From NCBI GenBank assembly GCA_013314855.1, contig JABUEW010000008.1, positions 1-58,648 of the forward strand: 58,648 nucleotides of DNA. The letters are read 5' to 3'. Below are positions 12,914 to 22,393 of this stretch, piece after piece. The position numbers and the translations under genes are program-made. Within the stretch, counting starts at the first letter, position 1; each line of letters starts with the position of its first letter. The stretch is from Bacillota bacterium (GTDB lineage Bacteria; Bacillota; Clostridia; Acetivibrionales; DUMC01). The notes beneath the pieces were generated by a model. The model was not told where the DNA came from. It ran no database searches and saw nothing but the letters and a program-made list of their open reading frames with translations.

Positions 12914-13480
12914 TCAATTTAAACCTCTTTGATGGTAAAGAAGGTTTGACCTTATTAAAGCCAGCCTAATCTCATAACCTAAGAAAGAAGAGATAGTTAC
13001 TTTCAAAATGTCTAGGGGAAGATACCATCCAACTCCCATTGCCAACGCTTCAAAAAAGCCCAGCTTTAGTATAAAGGCAAGCCATAATGTGCCAAAAGAA
13101 TAACACACCAAAAGACCGGCAGCCATTGCAAATCCTATAGAAACCCTGGTAATGTATTTATGTTTTTCAATAATATAGCCAATTAAAAATGCAACAAACG
13201 GAAAACTTATTATGTAGCCTCCTGTTGGGCCAAGTATAGCGCTAAAGCCTGAATTGAAACCGGAAAAAACGGGAAAACCGCATGCACCTAAGATTACATA
13301 AACAATTTGGGACAAAGTGCCGCATTTTTTCCCCAACACAACTGCAGCCAGACAAACTGAGAGTACCTGCATTGTAATAGGTACCGGGGAGAAGGGTATT
13401 TTAATTGATACCTGAGCCAGCACTGAAGTTAATGCTGTAAAAATAGCGGTAAGTATCATTTCTTTTATGCTGAGTTTCAT
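12914..13480 (-). CDS. bioY: Biotin transporter S component (BioY family)
   Basis: BioY is the substrate-binding membrane subunit of an ECF-type biotin transporter. The start was placed at 13480 (MKLSIKEMILTAIFTALTSV), because AAGGAGG lies 9 bp before it, giving 188 residues; an upstream in-frame ATG lacks such a site. The family features are visible: an N-terminal helix with AIFTALTSVLAQVSIKIPFSPVPITMQ, then GGYIISFPFVAFLIGY and a final hydrophobic region ending near LPLDILK. No ECF ATPase genes are in the window, so it either shares an energizing module encoded elsewhere or works alone. It is transcribed alone and converges on tuf. Confidence 0.92.
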   Translation of the reverse strand: MKLSIKEMILTAIFTALTSVLAQVSIKIPFSPVPITMQVLSVCLAAVVLGKKCGTLSQIVYVILGACGFPVFSGFNSGFSAILGPTGGYIISFPFVAFLIGYIIEKHKYITRVSIGFAMAAGLLVCYSFGTLWLAFILKLGFFEALAMGVGWYLPLDILKVTISSFLGYEIRLALIRSNLLYHQRGLN

Positions 13481-13506
13481 GTTACATCGCCTCCTTTTCA
13501 TGATTT

Positions 13507-13535
13507 AATGTAACATATAGATTCAGGACTGTCAA
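13507..13535 (-). promoter_or_regulatory. bioY promoter, possibly overlapped by a repressor site
   Basis: On the minus strand TTGACA (13535-13530) and TACATT (13512-13507) are spaced by 17 bp. A GTTACAT / ATGTAAC inverted pair (13481-13487 and 13508-13514) covers the -10 region and the start codon. A BirA-type biotin operator would be expected here, but the match to its consensus is poor. Confidence 0.5.
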
Positions 13536-13552
13536 CTGCACCCTTGCCGTAT

Positions 13553-13586
13553 GGGTGCATTTTCTTCATAAAAATAAAATGCGCCC
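13553..13586. repeat. Inverted repeat between bioY and the membrane protein gene
   Basis: GGGTGCATTTT (13553-13563) pairs with AAAATGCGCCC (13576-13586) through one G-U wobble and a 12-nt loop. No T tract follows on either strand, so it is not a typical terminator. It lies in the divergent intergenic region. Confidence 0.5.
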
Positions 13587-13713
13587 TGCCGTATTGCCGT
13601 ATAAAATCGGATTTTTATGTATAATCTAAAATTATGTGTTATAATAATATTTACATGGGTAAATTCGATTTGCTAATAAAGTTAAATTTATGGGAAATGG
13701 AAGGATCAGACCT

Positions 13714-14331
13714 ATGGATGTTGATATGGATATAAGTATGGACATGGTTATGGAAAAAGACAAGGAAATAAAGCAGATTATATTAGTCGTATTTACATTA
13801 ATTTATATTATAATTACCATACTATTCATGGTTAATAAAGAAATATCTTATGTAGCAGAATCTATAGCAATATATTCCGCATATCTATTTTATATTAATC
13901 TTGAGAAAAAAGGGAAGCTGTTTATTAGATGGTCCATTGTAGTCCTTGGATTGATTACTTCAGTTATACACAGCTTTCTGGGCCATTACATGAAACTATA
14001 CGATACTTCCCCTTATTTTGATAAATTACTTCACATGTTCGGTATATTTGCATTTTCTCTTGCAGCTTACTCAATAATTGCAGGTTCGCCCAACATAAGA
14101 TGCAACTCAAAGTTGTGGGTTTTTATCATAGTAGTTTTGTGTGGAATTGCAATTGGCGCAATGTTTGAAATTGTTGAATTTACCCTGGATGTTGTATTAA
14201 AAACTCAAAGCCAAAAAGGATTATTGGATACAAACCTGGATTTGGTATCTGATGTTATCGGAGCTATAGCTGCAGGTTTGTTTGCTGCAAACAGCAGAAT
14301 GTTCAATAAAAGTAAACAAAATACCGGATAG
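13714..14331 (+). CDS. DUF2238 / YjdF-like integral membrane protein
   Basis: The function is not known. After a short Met/Asp-rich N-terminus come about six hydrophobic segments. The segments HYMKLYDTSPYFDKLLHMFG, GAMFEIVEFTLDVVL and GLLDTNLDLVSDVIGA carry the spaced His, Asp and Glu residues typical of DUF2238 (YjdF) membrane proteins. I placed the start at 13714 because GGAAGG lies 9 bp before it. An upstream in-frame ATG at 13690 has no ribosome site, but it would add only 8 residues. The gene is probably monocistronic or weakly linked to the YkgJ-type gene 26 bp downstream. Confidence 0.7.
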   Translation: MDVDMDISMDMVMEKDKEIKQIILVVFTLIYIIITILFMVNKEISYVAESIAIYSAYLFYINLEKKGKLFIRWSIVVLGLITSVIHSFLGHYMKLYDTSPYFDKLLHMFGIFAFSLAAYSIIAGSPNIRCNSKLWVFIIVVLCGIAIGAMFEIVEFTLDVVLKTQSQKGLLDTNLDLVSDVIGAIAAGLFAANSRMFNKSKQNTG

Positions 14332-14357
14332 AAGGTAAATACGAAGAGGGGGTCCAT

Positions 14358-15035
14358 ATGGTAAAGTTGGTTTTGGAAGAGGATAAAATTGAACTTAAGG
14401 AATATTCGGAAGACGCAACATTACAAGAACTGTCAGATGAAGTTGAATCTTTCCGCCTTACTAATGGCTTAAAAACCCGTTACTGCAAAGGGTGTGGTGA
14501 ATGCTGCAATCAACCGATCCCTGTTATGGGATTGGATATTATTGTAATTCAAAAAAAGACAGGTTTGAATTTAGACGAAATAATTGAAAAGTATATAGTA
14601 CTTCCTCAAAAACCTGACATTAATTCAAGGCATGTCGGTATTAAGGAGTTTATGAATACGTGTAATCTTTCTAAAATTGAAGCTGCTATGCTTTATGAGT
14701 ATAACCAGTGTGAACCTTTAATATTACCGCGAAAAGGGGACGGCACCTGTTCATTCCTTGATAACGCAACGGGCCTTTGTACTGTATATGGCCAAGAGTT
14801 CAGACCTTTTACCTGTAGCCTTTATATATGCACCATGGGAGATGAGCTATCAATGATTCAGGAAATGATTGTAAGGCAAGGTACCTGGCATGCGTACTCT
14901 TTGCTTGGTTGGATAAGTACAGGTGAAATTTCTCATAATCCTTTCCTTAATACTGACACTTATGATAAAGTATATATAAAGAATTTTAAATTCAATTCCA
15001 AAATGGCAATAGAACAATTATTTTTTTACTTTTAA
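14358..15035 (+). CDS. YkgJ-family cysteine-cluster protein
   Basis: This 225-residue soluble protein carries the YkgJ-type metal-binding cysteine cluster: CKGCGECC near residue 38, then CSFLDNATGLC and FRPFTCSLYIC near residues 130-155. The family is thought to bind zinc or an iron-sulfur cluster, but its activity is not established. The ATG at 14358 follows AGAGGGGG. It lies 34 bp before the MoxR ATPase gene and may be part of that operon. Confidence 0.8.
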   Translation: MVKLVLEEDKIELKEYSEDATLQELSDEVESFRLTNGLKTRYCKGCGECCNQPIPVMGLDIIVIQKKTGLNLDEIIEKYIVLPQKPDINSRHVGIKEFMNTCNLSKIEAAMLYEYNQCEPLILPRKGDGTCSFLDNATGLCTVYGQEFRPFTCSLYICTMGDELSMIQEMIVRQGTWHAYSLLGWISTGEISHNPFLNTDTYDKVYIKNFKFNSKMAIEQLFFYF

Positions 15036-15069
15036 ATTATTGCTAATAATAGGGGGAAAGTGTGTAATT

Positions 15070-16026
15070 ATGAATATAGATGAGATTAGGAAACTGGGAG
15101 AAAGAATAAGAGATAACATATCAAAAGTAATAGTGGGTAAGGAGGATGTAATAGAGCTTGTAATAACTACTCTTTTTTGTTCGGGACATGTATTGCTGGA
15201 AGATGTACCTGGTGTAGGAAAAACTTTACTTGCAAAGTGTTTGGCCAAATCCATAGAATGTGAGTTTAAAAGGATACAGTTTACTCCGGACTTGCTTCCT
15301 ACCGATTTGACCGGTATAAACTATTATAACCAAAAGATTGGAGAATTTGTTTTCCGGGCAGGGCCAATATTTACAAATATTGTTTTGGCTGATGAGATTA
15401 ACCGGGCTACGCCAAGGACACAATCCAGTCTATTGGAATGTATGGAAGAAGGGCAGGTTACAATAGATGGAGAAACAAAAAAATTATCCAGACCTTTTTT
15501 TGTTATAGCAACACAAAATCCGGTTGAAATCCAAGGTACTTTTCCTCTTCCCGAAGCACAGCTTGATAGGTTTTTTATGAGATTAAAGATTGGGTATCCC
15601 AATTCGGAAGAGGGAACAGCCATATTGGACAGGTTTGAAAAGTCCAGCCCTTTTCCAGCAATAACAAACGTTGCAAATGCAGAAGATATAATAGATGCCC
15701 AGGATTCCATAACCGGGGTAAAAGTGAGTAATGACCTGAAAAAATATATAATTGAAATAGTTGAAATGACAAGAAATCATGATAAAATTATTTTAGGGGT
15801 AAGTCCGCGGGGGAGTCTTGCATTAATGAAGGCTTCCCAGGCCTATGCAGCAATAAAAGGCCGGGATTTTGCAACCCCTGATGATATAAAACATGTTGCC
15901 GTGCCTGTACTTGCCCACAGAATAATTCTAAAAAGTCATGCCGTTACTTCAGGGATGGCAAATTCTGAAGCAGTGGTATCCGATATACTAAGGAAAGTAC
16001 CGGTACCCCTGGAGAGTGGTGAGTGA
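15070..16026 (+). CDS. MoxR-family AAA+ ATPase
   Basis: MoxR AAA+ proteins are chaperone-like ATPases, usually encoded with DUF58 proteins and thought to help assemble or activate membrane-associated complexes. The Walker A motif GVGKTLLAK, the Walker B motif LADEINRA, sensor 1 (ATQNP) and the FPLPEAQLDRF segment are intact. The 318-residue length is normal. I use the ATG at 15070, preceded by AGGGGGAAAG. Its stop codon abuts the DUF58 start, indicating translational coupling. Confidence 0.93.
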   Translation: MNIDEIRKLGERIRDNISKVIVGKEDVIELVITTLFCSGHVLLEDVPGVGKTLLAKCLAKSIECEFKRIQFTPDLLPTDLTGINYYNQKIGEFVFRAGPIFTNIVLADEINRATPRTQSSLLECMEEGQVTIDGETKKLSRPFFVIATQNPVEIQGTFPLPEAQLDRFFMRLKIGYPNSEEGTAILDRFEKSSPFPAITNVANAEDIIDAQDSITGVKVSNDLKKYIIEIVEMTRNHDKIILGVSPRGSLALMKASQAYAAIKGRDFATPDDIKHVAVPVLAHRIILKSHAVTSGMANSEAVVSDILRKVPVPLESGE

Positions 16027-17166
16027 ATGGAAGTATTGGCTCTGGCTGTGATTGCTGGTGTTATAATATTATTGCAGGCGTCTTTATTTAAACGTACAGC
16101 TTTTAAAAAACTGGACTATAAATGTGGATTTAGCGTTAAGGAAGCTCATGAAGGCGATGAAATATACCTTGTTGAAACCGTTTACAATAAAAAACTTATT
16201 CCGGTACCCTGGCTTAAAGTTGAAATAAATTCATCCAGGTGGTTGGAATTTGCAGAGACAAGGTCGATTATTGCCCAGGAAAACAGGCATGTGACAAGCA
16301 GTTTCTTTTTAAAGAGTTACCAGAAAGTAACCAGGCGCTGGAAGCTCAAATGCTTAAAACGAGGAGTATTCCGTATTGATAAAGTTACCCTCATTTCCGG
16401 AGATTTGCTCGGAAATGCTACCGACTCATTGCCGGTGGAAATAAATGCTGAAATCCAGGTATATCCTCAAACCATAGAACTGGAGGAAACATTTACCCCT
16501 GTCAACTACCTTCAAGGAGACACAATTGTAAAAAGATGGATAATAGAAGACCCTTTTATTGTTTCAGGCACAAGGGAGTATACAACAAGAGACCCCATGA
16601 AAAAGATCCATTGGATTTCTACTGCACGTATGGGAAGGTTAATGGTACGGCGGGAAGATTTTACTTCCAGATATGGTTTGTCGGTAATTTTAAATATACA
16701 ATCCATAGAAAATGAATACTTTGATGCAGTATACAAGGATTTTATTGAATTAGGGATAAAAGCAGCCGCCACAATATTTGACAGGGCTTTAAGAAACGGA
16801 ATTCCTGCAAGGCTTGCCACCAACGGCAGTACAATAGATGGTGGACGGCAAATGATATACACACAGGAGGCTTCCGGACGGTCTCATATTTCAAGTCTCC
16901 TAAGTATTCTGGCAAGGCTTGAATTACGTAGAATAAAGGATTTTGAGGATTATGTGAGAGATATATCGGAGGACATTACCAATTCCGAAATCATAATAAT
17001 AACTTCATATTTAACTGAAGCTATTTGCAGTGTATTAAGAAAAATGAGACTAAAGAATAATGCTATCACAATACTTGTTACAAATAAATCTATAGATCCG
17101 GCTGTATTACCGGCAGATATGAACATTTATATCCTTAAGGAGGATATTTTAAAAGATGTGGAGTAA
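16027..17166 (+). CDS. DUF58 domain-containing protein
   Basis: A hydrophobic N-terminal segment (about residues 2-18) probably anchors the protein. It is followed by a beta-rich region and the DUF58 signature near residue 195 (GTREYTTRDPMKKIHWISTA). The C-terminal third resembles a degenerate von Willebrand A fold. DUF58 proteins are standard partners of MoxR ATPases. The start abuts the MoxR stop, and the end overlaps the next gene by 11 bp, so the three genes form one transcription unit. The molecular role is unproven. Confidence 0.9.
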   Translation: MEVLALAVIAGVIILLQASLFKRTAFKKLDYKCGFSVKEAHEGDEIYLVETVYNKKLIPVPWLKVEINSSRWLEFAETRSIIAQENRHVTSSFFLKSYQKVTRRWKLKCLKRGVFRIDKVTLISGDLLGNATDSLPVEINAEIQVYPQTIELEETFTPVNYLQGDTIVKRWIIEDPFIVSGTREYTTRDPMKKIHWISTARMGRLMVRREDFTSRYGLSVILNIQSIENEYFDAVYKDFIELGIKAAATIFDRALRNGIPARLATNGSTIDGGRQMIYTQEASGRSHISSLLSILARLELRRIKDFEDYVRDISEDITNSEIIIITSYLTEAICSVLRKMRLKNNAITILVTNKSIDPAVLPADMNIYILKEDILKDVE

Positions 17167-18538
17167 ATTATGGAATATATCGAAGCGCGCAGTTTCCCTG
17201 GCGGCTAAATTTTCTTTCCTGTATCCTGTCATATTTCTGCCAAGGGCAGCTTTATTTAAGGATACAGGTGGAATAGCCGGTTTTTTAATTGGTTTGGTTA
17301 TACTGTTTTCAGGTTATATCATTACAGGGCTAATAGTAAAAAATAAGCAGGATTTTTCCCGTATGCTCCTGTCATACCTGTTGTCAATTATTCCTGCGGC
17401 AGTATTGGCATTTGTCCATATAAACCAGTTCCCGCATGGTGTATTGAGAGCTTTCTTTGAAGGGATGGCAGCCTCCTTGTTGTATTTTACAGGAGCAAGG
17501 ACAAGAGTCTTAGCCTTTGACTTAATATTAAGCAGAAAAGTTATAATTACGGGGGTAATTATTTTTCTTGTTTCAATTATTTTTGTTAATTATTATAAAG
17601 AACTGGCATATTTAAAAAACCTAATATACTATTTAGGTTACGTCTTTACAGCACTTACATTACTTATAAAGAACCAACAAAACCTTGATAGGGTCTTTAT
17701 TAAAAAACATATTGAACTCTCGACTGTACCGAAGGATATAAGGAAGTATAATTCTATTATAGTAATGGTGGTATTTCTGGTAATCTTAGCTTTATTCAAT
17801 ATAAAAACTTTGATAGACTTTATTACCGTGGTTTTGGGAAATATGCCCAAATACTTATTGAGAATAATATTCTTCATACTTTACCTTTTATCTAAGCTTC
17901 TGCCGGAAAGCGAGGGTGGAATGGAGCAGGACCAGGGAGGACCACACTTGCCTGCTTTGCCTGATGGAGAATCAAATAGTATTGTCGGCTTAATACTTAC
18001 CATTGTATTCGGTTCATTGTTCGTAGTTGTAGCAGTATTTTTATTATCAAAATTTCCCAAACTATTGCGCGCCTTTGGAGAAAAAATAAAGAAACTTTTC
18101 ATGCAAATAGCCGTAATTTTTAAAAAGCTTTTTAAATTTCAAAAAGAATATATGGACAAAGAAGAGGATTATGTTGATGAAGTGGAAATAATAAGGCCTG
18201 ACAACCCACGTAAAGGCTTTGGAAAACAAAATAGGATATTTCAAAAAATTAGCAGAAAACTAGGAAGGAACCTCACCCCTGCAGAAAAAGTGAGGAACAT
18301 GTATGCTGGTATTTTACAACATCTTAAGGCGAAGGGGATTAATTTGCTAAAATCTGATACAACCCATGAAATCTATAAAAAAATCCCTCAAACAGAAAAT
18401 CTTGGAGAGATAATGGGGTATATTACTAAAGTATATGATAAAGTAAGATATGGAGAAAAGACACCTGAAAGAATCGAGTTTGAATATTATGAGGATAAGG
18501 CTAAAGAAGCTGTTGATATTTTAAGATCAAAAATATAA
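17156..18538 (+). CDS. Multi-spanning membrane protein with C-terminal DUF4129-like domain
   Basis: About seven hydrophobic segments occupy the first 240 residues, and an eighth lies near residue 285. A cytoplasmic C-terminal domain (TPAEKVRNMYAGILQHLKAKG, then THEIYKKI) resembles DUF4129. In many Firmicutes a transglutaminase-like protein with such a tail follows MoxR and DUF58; here no transglutaminase core is evident, so only the membrane and tail parts remain. The ATG at 17156 overlaps the DUF58 gene and is preceded by AAGGAGGA. It is likely the membrane scaffold of the MoxR-DUF58 module. Confidence 0.72.
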   Translation: MWSKLWNISKRAVSLAAKFSFLYPVIFLPRAALFKDTGGIAGFLIGLVILFSGYIITGLIVKNKQDFSRMLLSYLLSIIPAAVLAFVHINQFPHGVLRAFFEGMAASLLYFTGARTRVLAFDLILSRKVIITGVIIFLVSIIFVNYYKELAYLKNLIYYLGYVFTALTLLIKNQQNLDRVFIKKHIELSTVPKDIRKYNSIIVMVVFLVILALFNIKTLIDFITVVLGNMPKYLLRIIFFILYLLSKLLPESEGGMEQDQGGPHLPALPDGESNSIVGLILTIVFGSLFVVVAVFLLSKFPKLLRAFGEKIKKLFMQIAVIFKKLFKFQKEYMDKEEDYVDEVEIIRPDNPRKGFGKQNRIFQKISRKLGRNLTPAEKVRNMYAGILQHLKAKGINLLKSDTTHEIYKKIPQTENLGEIMGYITKVYDKVRYGEKTPERIEFEYYEDKAKEAVDILRSKI

Positions 18539-18591
18539 AGCAATATCTTTCCTTTAATACCATATAAAACACAATATGCCATATAAAACAA

Positions 18592-18620
18592 TTGAAATTA
18601 ATTTATTTAAAGGTTATAAT
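18592..18620 (+). promoter_or_regulatory. lon promoter
   Basis: TTGAAA at 18592-18597 and TATAAT at 18615-18620 are separated by 17 bp. Transcription would begin near 18627, about 140 bp before the lon start codon. Confidence 0.7.
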
Positions 18621-18662
18621 AGTGTCGAAAAATGTAATTACTTTATGTAAACCAAAAAAATA

Positions 18663-18704
18663 GGATATTTATAGGATATTTAGAGGATATTTATTGGATA
18701 TTTA
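18663..18704 (+). repeat. Four direct repeats of GGATATTTA with 11-bp period in the lon leader
   Basis: The nonamer GGATATTTA occurs at 18663, 18674, 18685 and 18696 with exact 11-bp periodicity and no mismatches. The 2-bp linkers vary (AT/TA, GA, TT types). The array lies between the predicted transcription start and the lon ribosome binding site. A period near one helical turn would suit a cooperatively binding regulator. Simple slippage of an AT-rich sequence is the alternative. Confidence 0.85.
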
Positions 18705-18769
18705 ATGCATAAACTTTACTCTGTAATTATTATGAAAAATATTAAATTAAACATTAGGGGTTGGTCAAA

Positions 18770-21223
18770 ATGTCCGGACAGAAAAAAACTGAAAACAAAC
18801 TGGTATTGCCACTGTTGCCTCTAAGAGGGCTTACGGTGTTTCCATATGTAATTATGCACTTTGATGTAGGGAGGTTGAAATCCATTAAGGCACTTGATGA
18901 GGCAATGGTAAATAACCAGCTTATCTTCCTTGTTGCCCAGAAGGATGCAAAAAGTGATTCACCTACTGAAGATGAAATATACCGGGTTGGCACTATATCA
19001 AAAGTAAAACAACTGGTTAAACTTCCTGGAGACACTATAAGAGTGCTGATTGAAGGCATAAGCAGAGCAGAAGTTGAGGAATTTGTACAAGTGGAGCCTT
19101 GTTTCATGGCAAGGGTTGTTGAGTATGAAATTCCAGTCGATGAAGGACTCGAAATTGAAGTTGAAGCACTAAAAAGACGAGTAATGGATGCCTTTGAAGA
19201 ATACGTAAAGCTAAGTAATAAAGTAACACCTGATATACTCTTGACCATTTCAACAGTTGAAGATGCGGGACAAATGTGCGATATGATAGCGTCCAGCATA
19301 TTTTTAAAGGTTGAGCAAAAACAAGAGATATTAAATGAGTTCAACCCTATATCCAGGCTGGAAAAACTTCTCGAAATCCTTATAAAAGAAAATGAAATCC
19401 TGGAAGTTGAAAGAAGTATAAACCTTAGAGTCCGCAAGCAGATAGACAAGATGCAGAAGGAATACTATTTAAGGGAGCAATTAAAAGCAATACAAAGCGA
19501 GTTGGGAGATAGAGAAGGAATAGTAGGAGAAGTAGAAGCTTATAAAGAGAAGATAGAAAAGGTAAACTTGCCCCGAGAGGTGGAAGAAAAAGTCAACAAA
19601 GAATTAGACAGGTTATTAAAGATGCCTCCAGGTTCTGCAGAAGGCGGGGTCATAAGGACGTATCTTGACTGGATATTGGACCTTCCTTGGAACAAAAAAA
19701 CCGAGGAAATTATTGATTTGAAGAAAGCAGAAGAAATACTTAACGAGGACCATTATGGCCTTGAAAATGTTAAAGAAAGAATAATTGAATACCTTGCCAT
19801 AAGAAAGCTGACAAATAGTCTAAAAGGGCCCATACTTTGCCTTGTAGGCCCGCCTGGAGTTGGTAAAACGTCTATTGCAAAGTCTATTGCCAGAGCATTA
19901 AACAGGAATTATGTAAGGATGTCATTGGGAGGAATCAGAGATGAAGCTGAAATAAGAGGACACAGGCGTACTTATGTAGGCGCTATGCCCGGCAGGATTA
20001 TTTCGGCAATGAAGCAGGCAGGTTCTATGAACCCGCTTATTCTACTTGATGAGATTGACAAAATGAGCAATGATTTTAGAGGTGATCCTGCGTCAGCAAT
20101 GCTTGAGGTATTAGATGGAGAACAGAATTTTGCCTTTAGAGACCATTATCTTGAGGTTCCTTTTGACCTTTCGGATGTACTTTTCCTTACAACTGCAAAC
20201 AATAGGGATACTATACCCAGGCCTCTTTTGGACAGAATGGAAGTAATTAATATATCAGGGTATACTGAAGAGGAAAAGGTGAATATTGCAATAAAGCACC
20301 TTATACCTAAGCAGATTAAAGCCCATGGCCTCAAGAAACGTAATCTGATATTTGAAGAGCAGGCAATAAGGGATATAATTGCTTACTATACCCGTGAAGC
20401 AGGAGTGAGGAACCTGGAAAGAGAGATAGCAGCTATTTGTAGAAAGGCGGCCAGACAGATTATCAGTAAAAACAGAAAGGTTATCCGGGTAACATCGGGA
20501 AATCTTGAAAAATATATAGGAGTTAAAAAATACAGGTATGATAAAGCTAGTGAAAGGGATGAGGTTGGAATTGCCAGAGGACTTGCGTGGACTCCGGTAG
20601 GAGGAGATACATTGTCAATCGAGGTAAATATAATGGAAGGCAGTGGTAAACTGGAATTGACAGGTCAACTTGGAGATGTTATGAAAGAATCTGCGCGGGC
20701 GGCTATGAGCTTCATACGTTCAAGGGCGGATGATTTTAATATTGCCAAGGATTTTCACACAAAATACGATATTCATGTCCATGTTCCTGAGGGCGCAATA
20801 CCAAAGGATGGTCCTTCAGCCGGGATAACACTTGCCACTGCGATTGTTTCGGCCCTGACCAACATTCCTGTAAAAAGAAATGTTGCTATGACAGGGGAGA
20901 TTACTTTAAGGGGAAGAGTATTACCTGTAGGAGGATTGAAAGAAAAAGTACTGGCAGCACACAGAGCGGGTATTGATATGATAATTGTACCTATTGATAA
21001 CAAGAAGGATATTGAGGAAATACCTGAAAGCATCAGAAAAAAAGTAAAAGTTGTTTTTGCTTCCGACATGGATACCGTATTGGATATAGCTCTAATAAAA
21101 AGAAGCGAAAAAGTGAAACATAAAGTAAAAAATACCCACGATGAAAAGGGGAGTATTTTACTTTCAGAAAAACAACCGGTGATAAGCAATATTGAGAACG
21201 GAACTGCAGAGCTAGAACAGTAA
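18770..21223 (+). CDS. lon: ATP-dependent protease Lon
   Basis: Lon degrades misfolded and specific regulatory proteins in the cytoplasm. Domains run in the usual order: N-terminal substrate-binding domain (residues about 10-210), coiled-coil linker, AAA+ module with Walker [10 protein letters not shown] near residue 360 and Walker [11 protein letters not shown], and the C-terminal protease with the Ser683 (PKDGPSAG) / Lys726 (GGLKEK) dyad, spaced 43 residues as in E. coli Lon. I chose the ATG at 18770, 9 bp after TTAGGGG, over an in-frame TTG at 18761. The product is 817 residues. It converges on mecA, another proteolysis gene. Confidence 0.97.
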   Translation: MSGQKKTENKLVLPLLPLRGLTVFPYVIMHFDVGRLKSIKALDEAMVNNQLIFLVAQKDAKSDSPTEDEIYRVGTISKVKQLVKLPGDTIRVLIEGISRAEVEEFVQVEPCFMARVVEYEIPVDEGLEIEVEALKRRVMDAFEEYVKLSNKVTPDILLTISTVEDAGQMCDMIASSIFLKVEQKQEILNEFNPISRLEKLLEILIKENEILEVERSINLRVRKQIDKMQKEYYLREQLKAIQSELGDREGIVGEVEAYKEKIEKVNLPREVEEKVNKELDRLLKMPPGSAEGGVIRTYLDWILDLPWNKKTEEIIDLKKAEEILNEDHYGLENVKERIIEYLAIRKLTNSLKGPILCLVGPPGVGKTSIAKSIARALNRNYVRMSLGGIRDEAEIRGHRRTYVGAMPGRIISAMKQAGSMNPLILLDEIDKMSNDFRGDPASAMLEVLDGEQNFAFRDHYLEVPFDLSDVLFLTTANNRDTIPRPLLDRMEVINISGYTEEEKVNIAIKHLIPKQIKAHGLKKRNLIFEEQAIRDIIAYYTREAGVRNLEREIAAICRKAARQIISKNRKVIRVTSGNLEKYIGVKKYRYDKASERDEVGIARGLAWTPVGGDTLSIEVNIMEGSGKLELTGQLGDVMKESARAAMSFIRSRADDFNIAKDFHTKYDIHVHVPEGAIPKDGPSAGITLATAIVSALTNIPVKRNVAMTGEITLRGRVLPVGGLKEKVLAAHRAGIDMIIVPIDNKKDIEEIPESIRKKVKVVFASDMDTVLDIALIKRSEKVKHKVKNTHDEKGSILLSEKQPVISNIENGTAELEQ

Positions 21224-21230
21224 ATTATAA

Positions 21231-21290
21231 GTAAGAGGTGGGAAGAGGAAAGGGGGAATCTCATCTCACCTTTTACTTCCACCTCCTCAC
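21231..21290. terminator. Imperfect bidirectional hairpin between lon and mecA
   Basis: GTAAGAGGTGGGAAG (21231-21245) can pair imperfectly with CTTCCACCTCCTCAC (about 21276-21290). The two converging genes leave only 72 bp between their stop codons. No long T tract follows, so termination efficiency is uncertain. Confidence 0.5.
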
Positions 21291-21295
21291 ATTTA

Positions 21296-21919
21296 TTAGA
21301 AATAAGTGTTGAGTACATCAATTGCACCTTTTTCGATCATCATTTCTCCGTATTCGTTAAGATAACCTTCATAGAAACTTGTATTAAAAACTTTTTTTCC
21401 GTATTCACTCAATAAAGATTCCAATTGCATGTAATTAAGAGGTTTCGTACTTTTTAAAAGCAGGTAGAATTTATTTTCAAGCTTATAAAGATAGCTTTCA
21501 CCTGAATATATAAGATATACCTTATCAACCACATTACAGATATCATCAAGGGTATCAAAACAATATATGATTCTTACAGGGTAAACTATTCTATGGCCTT
21601 TTCTCTTTATCCTGGGGTCAGCCTTTCTAAACCTGTTTTTAATATATTTTTGTAATGATTCAAAATCTGCATCTTCATCCAGCTGGGTTATTGTAATTAT
21701 AAAGCCTTCTGTCAAATCACAAACAGGTTCAAACACAATATGGGCATTTGAAAAATCAAATCCGTATTGTATTTCTGCCTGTTCCATCATATCCCAGAGC
21801 AATTCCTGTGCAGCTGTAGAATTATAGGTCAGGGATTGAAGGTCGATATTTCTTTCTTTCAGATCATTTAATGAAATGGTAACTTTAATTATATTGTCAC
21901 TTATTTTTTCAATTTTCAT
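21296..21919 (-). CDS. mecA: Adaptor protein MecA
   Basis: MecA family adaptors deliver substrates to the ClpC unfoldase. The protein begins [20 protein letters not shown], which is the family N-terminus, and has an acidic middle region and a C-terminal globular domain ending near DVLNTYF. The start at 21919 was chosen because it gives the family N-terminus and follows GGTGA at a normal distance; in-frame starts upstream add up to four residues. The length of 207 residues is typical. It faces lon tail to tail, so regulated proteolysis genes are paired here. Confidence 0.88.
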   Translation of the reverse strand: MKIEKISDNIIKVTISLNDLKERNIDLQSLTYNSTAAQELLWDMMEQAEIQYGFDFSNAHIVFEPVCDLTEGFIITITQLDEDADFESLQKYIKNRFRKADPRIKRKGHRIVYPVRIIYCFDTLDDICNVVDKVYLIYSGESYLYKLENKFYLLLKSTKPLNYMQLESLLSEYGKKVFNTSFYEGYLNEYGEMMIEKGAIDVLNTYF

Positions 21920-22040
21920 ATTCATCACCACAATTCATTTTTTTTTCTACCATCCTCCAACTCTATTATACTTTGTAATTTAAAAAATGAGAAGACCCAA
22001 AATTTTTATAGATTAATAAAGAAATTTACTTTCATTAATA

Positions 22041-22069
22041 TTGGAATTCCTGCATTTTTCGAGTATAAT
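22041..22069 (+). promoter_or_regulatory. Promoter for the DUF4321-maf unit
   Basis: TTGGAA at 22041-22046 and TATAAT at 22064-22069 are spaced by 17 bp. The -10 lies inside a perfect 13-bp palindrome, GAGTATAATACTC (22061-22073). Confidence 0.6.
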
Positions 22070-22113
22070 ACTCATATGTACTCTATGTACAAAAATGTTT
22101 TTTGGAGGATATT

Positions 22114-22386
22114 ATGCGCCGTTCAAGAAATCCTTTACTTTTTGTGATTTTTATATTAGTGGGCGGATTATTAGGGGGCATTCTCGGGGAAATATTATCC
22201 CAGCTGCAAGGGTTGGCATGGATAAAAATGGGGGGAGTAAATGGTTATAGAGAATTATTTTCTTTTTCTTTCGACCCCTTAATCAGCACTAATTTCTTAA
22301 ATGTTGGTTTAAGCCTTGCCGTAAGGGTTAATTTTGGCAACCTTGTGGGGATAATAATTGGAGGATTACTTTACTTAAGGACGTGA
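22114..22386 (+). CDS. DUF4321 family small membrane protein
   Basis: This 90-residue protein has two hydrophobic segments: residues about 6-27, with a GGLLGGILGE glycine zipper, and about 68-88. It resembles the clostridial DUF4321 family, whose function is unknown. The ATG at 22114 has GGAGG 5 bp upstream; longer upstream starts lack this. It sits 7 bp before maf and is probably co-transcribed with it, as is common in Clostridia. Confidence 0.75.
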   Translation: MRRSRNPLLFVIFILVGGLLGGILGEILSQLQGLAWIKMGGVNGYRELFSFSFDPLISTNFLNVGLSLAVRVNFGNLVGIIIGGLLYLRT

Positions 22387-22393
22387 ATGCTAT

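Noticed and set aside
18663-18704. Lon leader repeats as a CRISPR-like or iteron array
   Set aside because: Units are only 9 bp with 2-bp linkers, with no spacers and no replication gene nearby.
18754-18770. Possible CtsR site (GGTCAAA) before lon
   Set aside because: Only one heptamer is present; a CtsR operator needs two tandem copies.
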